From positions 1-52,657 of the forward strand of contig DASUBV010000273.1 in assembly GCA_035763085.1 (NCBI GenBank): 52,657 nucleotides of DNA, in the 5' to 3' direction. The notes under the pieces were generated by a model. That model was given only the letters and a program-made list of their open reading frames with translations, was not told where the DNA came from and made no database searches. The translations under genes were made by a program, and so were the position numbers. Below, piece after piece: positions 47,225 to 52,657 of the stretch (position 1 is the stretch's first letter; each line of letters begins with the position of its first letter). The stretch comes from DASUBV01 sp035763085 (GTDB taxonomy: Bacteria > Actinomycetota > Actinomycetes > Streptosporangiales > Streptosporangiaceae).

Positions 47225-49786
47225 GTGGCACGGCGCGGGAGTCGCTCTACAGTGGGAGCCGTGGCCCACTCAGACAGCCCGGACCGGCGCACCGCTGAGG
47301 CTGACCATGCCGACCCGGCTCATACCGAGACCGAGGTCCTGAGCTCGCCGCCAGAGCGGGCGGGCCTGCTGTCACGGGCCAGCCGGCTGCTGCGCCCGGC
47401 CGGGCCGCCCGGGCCGCCCCCGCTGCCGCCCGCCGAGCCGATTCCGGACGAGCTGCCCCCGGAGCTCACCAGGAATAGCACGGATAAGAATGGCACGACG
47501 GCCCGGCCTCGCCGGCCGGGCCGCCGCACGGGCCGCGCCGGAAAGGACCAGGCTGGCCAGCCGGGTCACGAGGATGTCGCCGGCCTGGCGCTGGCCCGGC
47601 TGACCTCGCTGCCCCCGCTGCTGCTCATCGCCTGGCTGGTGCCCGGCCTTCCGCTGCTGCTGACCGGCAACTTCGTGCCGGTCCCCATGCTGCTCATCTC
47701 CGGCCCGCTGCTGGTAGCGCTGGTCGTCAACGGCCTGCGGGTGGTGCCCGGCCGGTGGCCGCGGCTGATCCCCGGCAACGCGCCGGACCGTAACTGGACG
47801 TCGTGGTTCGGCCTGATGGCCACCGTGGCCGTGGCGGCCGGCTTCGCCGCCTGGCAGCTGGTCGAGCACTCCGAGTCCGTCGCGGTCCTCCGCGACCAGG
47901 GTGCCTACCTGCAGACCGGGTACTGGCTGGCGCAGCACGGGACGCTGCCGATCCCGCAGTCGCTGCACGCGTTCGGCGGGCCGCACCCCGGCCTGGGCTT
48001 TTCCAGCATCGGGTTCTTCGCCCACGGCACCTCGGTCGTGCCGTCGTTCATGACCGGGCTGCCCATGCTGCTGGCCGGCGGCTTCTGGGCGCACGGCGTG
48101 CCCGGCGCGGCCGCGATCGGCCCGGTGCTCGGCGGCCTGGCCGTGCTCAGCTTCGGCGGGCTGACCGCCCGGCTGGCCGGCCCGCTGTGGGCCCCGGCCG
48201 GGGCGATCGTGCTCGGCCTGGCGCTGCCCGAGCAGTATGCCTCCCGGACCTCGCTGGCCGAGCCCGCCGTCCAGGTGCTGCTGTTCGGCGGGCTGTGCCT
48301 GCTGACCGACGTGCTGACCGTGCGCGGCGAGCAGCCGCCGGCCCCGTGGCCGCAGCCGGACGGCCGGCGGCGGCTGCTGCGCGCCCGTGCCCCGGCGCAG
48401 TGGCGCACCCCGCAGGCGGTCATGGCCGGGCTGGCCGGCCTGGCGCTGGGCATGGGTGTCCTGCTCAGCCTGAACTCGCTGGTCTACCTGCTTCCGGTGA
48501 TCCCGTTCGCCGGGCTGCTGATCGCGGCACGCCGGCCGGCGGCTGTTCCGTTCTGCTGCGGGGTTCTTCTCGGCGCCGCCTACGGCTTCGCTGATGGCTA
48601 CGTGCTGTCCCGGCCGTTCCTGGACGCCCAGGCTCACCTGATGGAGCTCATCGGCATCATCGCCGTGTGGCTGGCCGCGCTGACGATCGCCACCGTCCAG
48701 CTGCTGCGGGTCCCGCGGGCCCGGGCGCGGCTGCGCAGGATCGCGGGCAAGCGGCCGGCCCGGTGGCTGCCGGCGGCCGGCGGGCTGCTGGCCGTGGCCG
48801 CGCTGATCGGCTTCGCGGTCCGCCCCTACGTGCAGACCGCGCGCAACGACGCGCCGGGGCTGGCCGTCTACCACTACATCGCCGGGCTGCAGCGGGCCCA
48901 GGGCCTGCCGCTCGACCCGACCCGCAGCTACGCCGACCAGACGCTGTACTGGGTGATCTGGTACATCGGCCTGCCCACCGTGCTGCTCGGCGCGTTCGGC
49001 CTCGGGCTGCTCGCCCACCACTGCCTGCGCGCCCTGGTGACCTGGAAGGACCGGCCGGGGGCGTGGCGCAACTGGGCGCTGCCGCTGGCCATCATCTGCG
49101 CGGGCTCGGCGGCGGTGCTGTGGCAGCCGGAGATCGTGCCCGACCAGCCCTGGGCCAGCCGCCGACTGGTGGTCATCGTGCTGCCCGGGCTGATCATCTG
49201 CGCGCTGTGGGCGTCCCGGTGGCTCACCGGTCATGCCCGCGCGCGCGGCGCCCGGCCGGTGACCGCCTCGGTGGCCGGGCTGTTCTGCGTCGCGGCGCTG
49301 GTGGTGCCGACCGCGGCGACCACGTTCGGGGCGGGCCTGACGCACACCGGCCGGTCGGGCGGGCTGCGCGCCAGTGCGCACGGGATGGCGTTCAAGCAGA
49401 CCGGCGCCGGCGAGCTCACCGCCGTCGAGCAACTGTGCTCCTCCATCCGCCAGAAATCCTCGGTTGTCATCGTGGACCGGTTCATCGCCCAGCGGTTCAC
49501 CCAGGCGATCCGCGGGATGTGCGGGGTGCCGGCGGCGTGGATGGTCGGCCAGCAGCCGGGCGCGGTCGGCACGGCGCTCAGCGCGATCACGGCGGCCGGG
49601 CGCCATCCGGTGCTGCTGGGCAGCGGCCCGGCGCAGCTCTCGCAGTTCGGCGGCACTCCGGTCAAGATCGTCGACCTGCGGACAACCACCGATCCCCGGC
49701 AGCTGACCAGACCGCCGACGACGCCGTCCGCGGCCCGCTTCGTCATCTGGATGACGGCCCCGCAGCCGGGAGCGTCCGGCCTATGA
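47225..49786 (+). CDS. Polytopic membrane protein, GT-C glycosyltransferase-like
   Basis: GTG 47225 lies just after GGAGG (47216-47220); GTG 47261 after GGGAG is an alternative start, and TAATAC near 47203 could be the -10. The 853 residues have a 120-residue charged N-terminus and 10-13 membrane helices. The first outer loop contains LRDQGAYLQTGYWLAQHGTLP, recalling the acidic loop (D-x-x-Y) of lipid-dependent GT-C transferases, and the C-terminal about 180 residues are soluble (IVDRFIAQRF, AAWMVGQQPG). It is a good candidate for a polyprenyl-phosphate-sugar-dependent transferase at the outer face of the membrane. Its stop overlaps the amidase start. Confidence 0.72.
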   Translation: MARRGSRSTVGAVAHSDSPDRRTAEADHADPAHTETEVLSSPPERAGLLSRASRLLRPAGPPGPPPLPPAEPIPDELPPELTRNSTDKNGTTARPRRPGRRTGRAGKDQAGQPGHEDVAGLALARLTSLPPLLLIAWLVPGLPLLLTGNFVPVPMLLISGPLLVALVVNGLRVVPGRWPRLIPGNAPDRNWTSWFGLMATVAVAAGFAAWQLVEHSESVAVLRDQGAYLQTGYWLAQHGTLPIPQSLHAFGGPHPGLGFSSIGFFAHGTSVVPSFMTGLPMLLAGGFWAHGVPGAAAIGPVLGGLAVLSFGGLTARLAGPLWAPAGAIVLGLALPEQYASRTSLAEPAVQVLLFGGLCLLTDVLTVRGEQPPAPWPQPDGRRRLLRARAPAQWRTPQAVMAGLAGLALGMGVLLSLNSLVYLLPVIPFAGLLIAARRPAAVPFCCGVLLGAAYGFADGYVLSRPFLDAQAHLMELIGIIAVWLAALTIATVQLLRVPRARARLRRIAGKRPARWLPAAGGLLAVAALIGFAVRPYVQTARNDAPGLAVYHYIAGLQRAQGLPLDPTRSYADQTLYWVIWYIGLPTVLLGAFGLGLLAHHCLRALVTWKDRPGAWRNWALPLAIICAGSAAVLWQPEIVPDQPWASRRLVVIVLPGLIICALWASRWLTGHARARGARPVTASVAGLFCVAALVVPTAATTFGAGLTHTGRSGGLRASAHGMAFKQTGAGELTAVEQLCSSIRQKSSVVIVDRFIAQRFTQAIRGMCGVPAAWMVGQQPGAVGTALSAITAAGRHPVLLGSGPAQLSQFGGTPVKIVDLRTTTDPRQLTRPPTTPSAARFVIWMTAPQPGASGL

Positions 49787-51243
49787 GCTTCGAGCCGGAG
49801 GGCCAGAGCGCCCCGGAGGCTCAGACCGGTCTAGTCGCGCGGGACGCCGTCGACCTGGCCGGGCTGCTGCGGGCCCGGCAGGTGTCGGCCCGCGAGGTGG
49901 TGGCCGCGCACATCGAGCGGATCGAGGCGGTGGACGGCGCCGTCAACGCGGTGGTCACGCGCACGTTCGAGGCGGCGCTGGCACGGGCGGCGGCCGCGGA
50001 CGATGCGCTGGCCCGGGGCGCGCAGCCGGGGCTGCTGCACGGGCTGCCGGTCGCGCACAAGGACCTGGTCGATACCGCCGGCGTCCGCACCACCTACGGC
50101 TCGCCGCTATTCGCCGACTTCGTGCCCGGCACCGATGAGCTGGTGGTCACCCGGATGGCCGAGGCCGGGGCGATCAGCCTGGGCAAGACCAACACCCCCG
50201 AGTTCGGGGCCGGCTCGCACACGGTCAACCCGGTGTTCGGGGCCACCCGCAACCCCTACGACCTCAGCCGCAGCGCGGGCGGGAGCAGCGGCGGCGCGGC
50301 GGCCGCGCTGGCCGCCCGGATGATCTGCCTGGCCGACGGCAGCGACCTGGGCGGCTCGCTGCGCAACCCGGCGAGCTTCTGCAATGTGGTGGGCTTCCGG
50401 CCGTCGCCGGGCCGGGTGCCGGACTGGCCGGTCGGCGATGTCGCGGATGTGCTGGGCGTCACGGGCCCGATGGGTCGCACGGTGGCCGACGTGGCGCTGC
50501 TGCTGGCCGTGCAGTCCGGGCCGGACCCGCGGGTACCGCTCGCCCTGGACGCCCCGCCCCCGGTCCTGGCCTCCCCGGCCCAGCTGCCGGGGCTCCTGGC
50601 CCGGGATCTGCGTGGCCTGCGGGTGGCGTGGAGCACCGACCTGGGCCTGCCAGTGGAACCGGATGTCCTGGCGACCCTGGCGCCGGCCCGTCAGGTGCTG
50701 GCCGGGCTGGGCTGCGAGATCGTCGACGCGACGCCGGACCTGACCGGCGCGGACGAGGCGTTCCGGGCGTGGCGTGCGTTCCGGTTCGTGAGCAAGTTCG
50801 ACCAGCCGCTGCGCGACAATCCCGGCAAGCTCGGCCCCAATGTGACCTGGAACACCGAGCGCGGCCGGGAGCTGACGGTCGCCGACCTGGTCCGGGCCAG
50901 CACCCTGCTGGCCGAGCTGGCCGGGCGGGTCAGCGAGTTCTTCGCCTCGGTGGACGTGCTGGCCTGCCCGGTCAGCCAGGTAGCGCCGTTCGATGTCGGG
51001 CTGGACTGGGTGCACGAGATCAACGGGCAGCCGCAGCACACCTACCTGGACTGGATGGCCTCGGCCTACCGGATCTCGGCCACCGGGCTGCCCGCGATCT
51101 CGGTGCCGGCCGGGTTCACCCCTGGCGGGCTGCCGGTCGGGCTGCAGCTGGTGGGCCGGCGCCGTGCGGACTGGGAGCTGCTGAGCGTGGCTTACGCGTT
51201 CGAGGCGGCGACCGGCCACGGGCGGGTTGCGCCGTCCTTGTAG
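49783..51243 (+). CDS. Amidase signature family enzyme
   Basis: ATG 49783 overlaps the preceding stop (ATGA); 486 residues, cytosolic. The Ser-cisSer-Lys triad is complete: K93 (VAHKDLVDTAG), S168 (SAGGSSGGAA) and S192 (DLGGSLRNPAS). The spacing between these residues equals that of fatty acid amide hydrolase (75 and 24). It hydrolyses an amide; GatA is unlikely because gatB/gatC are absent and no such context exists. Coupling to the membrane protein upstream may be coincidental. Substrate unknown. Confidence 0.92.
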   Translation: MSFEPEGQSAPEAQTGLVARDAVDLAGLLRARQVSAREVVAAHIERIEAVDGAVNAVVTRTFEAALARAAAADDALARGAQPGLLHGLPVAHKDLVDTAGVRTTYGSPLFADFVPGTDELVVTRMAEAGAISLGKTNTPEFGAGSHTVNPVFGATRNPYDLSRSAGGSSGGAAAALAARMICLADGSDLGGSLRNPASFCNVVGFRPSPGRVPDWPVGDVADVLGVTGPMGRTVADVALLLAVQSGPDPRVPLALDAPPPVLASPAQLPGLLARDLRGLRVAWSTDLGLPVEPDVLATLAPARQVLAGLGCEIVDATPDLTGADEAFRAWRAFRFVSKFDQPLRDNPGKLGPNVTWNTERGRELTVADLVRASTLLAELAGRVSEFFASVDVLACPVSQVAPFDVGLDWVHEINGQPQHTYLDWMASAYRISATGLPAISVPAGFTPGGLPVGLQLVGRRRADWELLSVAYAFEAATGHGRVAPSL

Positions 51244-51352
51244 GGTCCGGGGGCGGGCCCGGGTACTTGGGGTCGGGGGATGGCCGCCGGGCTAGGCAGC
51301 TATCGCTCTACGGGCGCACAGGCCCCGCGAAGCCCCGTTCTGGCGGGCGGTC

Positions 51353-52438
51353 TTAGTCGGGCAGCGGGTCGGGGGTCGGCGTGCAGCCGAGGTCGGTCCG
51401 GGGCCGCTGCCCGGCCGGCGGGACCGGGGTGCCCGGCGGCGGGCTGCCATAGGAAGGCGTGTAGGGCGCGGGCTCGGCCTCGGCCTGGATGGCGGCATGC
51501 CGGGCCTGGATCGACCGGGCCATCACCCGGCCGATGATCAGGCCGGCGCAGGCCCACAGCAGGTCGGAGGTGGTCATCAGGACCCGGGACAGGACGGCCA
51601 CGACCAGCGCGGGCCCGCGCGGGGCGATCGGGGCCAGCGCCGCGATCAGGGCCAGCTCCCGCGGCCCGATGCCGCCCGGGAAGATCACGATCATGGTGCC
51701 CGCGCACCAGGCCAGCGCGTAGGCGCCGATCGAGAGCAGCAGGATGCCCAGGCCCTTGCCGGTCAGGTCGCGCAGCAGCAGCCAGGCCTGCGTGCCCCAC
51801 GCCAGCCAGCCGGCCGTCGTCCAGGCCGCGGCCCGGGCAATGCCCCGCCCGGTCGGCCAGCGGCCCAGCGGCGGGCGGCGGATCAGGGCCATTACCCGGT
51901 CGATGACGCGGCCGAGCACCGGCGGGTAGAGGGCGATCAGGATCACCGGGGCCAGGGCCAGCGCCCACCAGTAGTGCGCCGCCGCCGCCGACGAGGTCAG
52001 CGACAGTGTGACTGCGGCCAGGGCCAGGCCGATGCCCAGGGTCACGGCCACCGAGGTGATCACCGTCGTGGCGCAGCGGCGCCGGGGCACCTCATAGTCC
52101 CCGGCCAGCTCCACCTGGGCCGCAAAGGCCCAGACGGCACCGGGCAGGTACTTGCCGAGCTGAGCGACCGACATGACCCGGGCCGCGGCGCGCTTGCTCA
52201 GCGGGGAGCCCAGGTCGGCCAGCAGCGCGCGCCAGGCGAGCAGCATGCAGCCCGAGCCCACCACCGCGGCGAGGCCCGCCATGATGACGGGATACCAGCT
52301 CATCCCGGCCAGCGCGGCATGCGCCTGCGACCACTCGGCAACAAGGCCGTAGGTGCAGGCGCCGGCGACCAGTACGACGAACCCGAGCCGGAGCCACGGG
52401 TTCGCCAGGAGCCTTCTCAGCACCCGGCAAGCGTACAT
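51353..52438 (-). CDS. Lysylphosphatidylglycerol synthase TM-region/UPF0104 family membrane protein
   Basis: 361 residues from ATG 52438, with 7-8 membrane helices. It has the family features AWRALLADLGSPLSKRAAARVMSVAQLGKYLPGAVWAF and MIVIFPGGIGPRELALIAALA. The C-terminal tail is Pro-rich (PSYGSPPPGTPVPPAGQ). The catalytic aminoacyl-transfer domain of MprF is absent, so it corresponds to the flippase-like part only; such proteins are thought to move lipids or glycolipids. It could serve the neighbouring surface-polymer genes (inferred). The start has AGAGG very near the ATG; GTG 52423 is an alternative. Confidence 0.85.
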   Translation of the reverse strand: MYACRVLRRLLANPWLRLGFVVLVAGACTYGLVAEWSQAHAALAGMSWYPVIMAGLAAVVGSGCMLLAWRALLADLGSPLSKRAAARVMSVAQLGKYLPGAVWAFAAQVELAGDYEVPRRRCATTVITSVAVTLGIGLALAAVTLSLTSSAAAAHYWWALALAPVILIALYPPVLGRVIDRVMALIRRPPLGRWPTGRGIARAAAWTTAGWLAWGTQAWLLLRDLTGKGLGILLLSIGAYALAWCAGTMIVIFPGGIGPRELALIAALAPIAPRGPALVVAVLSRVLMTTSDLLWACAGLIIGRVMARSIQARHAAIQAEAEPAPYTPSYGSPPPGTPVPPAGQRPRTDLGCTPTPDPLPD

Positions 52439-52533
52439 ACCTCTGGGAGTAAACGGGCGTTTGTCCCCTCACGAGTCGAGAATCCGGTCCCCGGGAGGGA
52501 TGCTGACGCCCTGCGAGGCCGTGGCCTGGTGAT

Positions 52534-52562
52534 TTGCCAGCCGCGCCGCGTGGCCCTACAGT
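52534..52562 (+). promoter_or_regulatory. Promoter of the initiator tRNA gene
   Basis: TTGCCA (52534-52539), exactly 17 bases, then TACAGT (52557-52562). The predicted start at about 52569 lies 9 bases before the mature tRNA 5' end. It is the clearest housekeeping promoter in the window. Confidence 0.75.
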
Positions 52563-52577
52563 AGTGGGGCAACGCGA

Positions 52578-52654
52578 CGCGGGGTGGAGCAGTTCGGTAG
52601 CTCGCTGGGCTCATAACCCAGAGGTCGCAGGTTCAAATCCTGCCCCCGCTACCA
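52578..52654 (+). tRNA. Initiator tRNA-fMet (CAU anticodon)
   Basis: A 77-base tRNA with the CCA end encoded. The anticodon loop reads CTCATAA between GGG and CCC, and those three G:C pairs are the ribosomal P-site mark of initiators. The acceptor stem has C1 facing U72 with no Watson-Crick pair, the formylation signal. The T arm has GTTCAAAT and the D arm AGTTCGGTAGCT. These features exclude elongator Met and Ile2 tRNAs. Confidence 0.97.
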
Positions 52655-52657
52655 GGT

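Noticed and set aside
49783..51243. GatA subunit of the tRNA amidotransferase
   Set aside because: Triad is that of all amidase-signature enzymes; gatB and gatC are absent and the gene is coupled to a membrane protein.
52578..52654. Integration site at the tRNA gene
   Set aside because: No integrase or repeated tRNA end is visible, and the window stops 3 bases after the tRNA.

Overview
The window is 52.7 kb of very GC-rich DNA with dense GTG/ATG starts, AGGAGG-type ribosome binding sites, frequent 4-nt ATGA/GTGA gene overlaps, Tat and Sec lipoproteins, a LytR-CpsA-Psr wall ligase and a leaderless promoter. This points to a filamentous or soil actinobacterium. A Streptosporangiales/Streptomyces-like lineage is my guess; no marker here fixes the genus. 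Base composition looks uniform and I saw no insertion sequence, prophage or CRISPR array.

Region 1 (1-2170): two tandem S53 (sedolisin) secreted acid proteases, the first truncated by the window edge. Region 2 (2475-21020): a carbohydrate-catabolism island with two local regulators. A LacI-type protein sits with a MalEFG-type ABC importer, a GH116 enzyme, a GH172 (DUF2961) enzyme and an L-fucose-isomerase-like protein; GTAATCGATTAC-like operators lie just downstream of two good promoters and in front of lacI itself. An FCD-GntR protein (2475) shares an ATAGATCCGATGTAT-like site with the promoter of a second, seven-gene unit on the minus strand: fucose mutarotase, ribose-type ABC importer, L-fuconate dehydratase, aldo/keto reductase and lactonase. 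This is the front half of the non-phosphorylating L-fucose pathway. L-fucose and D-arabinose share configuration at C2-C4, and characterised GH172 enzymes include D-arabinofuranosidases, so the whole island may serve D-arabinose/D-arabinan as well as, or instead of, L-fucose.

Region 3 (21327-35618): a C39-like secreted protein, a membrane-anchored propeller-like protein, DUF2461, a Zur-type Fur regulator, a UDP-sulfoquinovose-synthase-like epimerase, a DUF255 thioredoxin-domain protein, a NlpC/P60 hydrolase, a small autoregulated-looking RHH protein, ATP-type PEP carboxykinase, a cis-prenyltransferase and a PIN-PhoH protein.

Region 4 (35695-52438): cell-surface biogenesis. It has a GT2, a secreted GH59 galactocerebrosidase-like enzyme, an IspD-family cytidylyltransferase, and then a tightly coupled five-gene operon: a membrane protein, a LicC/IPCT-like cytidylyltransferase, a glycerol-1-phosphate-dehydrogenase-like enzyme, a CDP-alcohol phosphotransferase with an altered motif, and a GT2. 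A LytR-CpsA-Psr ligase, a GT-C-like membrane protein coupled to an amidase, and a lysyl-PG-synthase-type membrane protein follow. The five-gene operon looks like a pathway for an unidentified CDP-activated phospho-alcohol that is built into a lipid or wall polymer; it is my best candidate for an undescribed system. The window ends with an initiator tRNA and its promoter.
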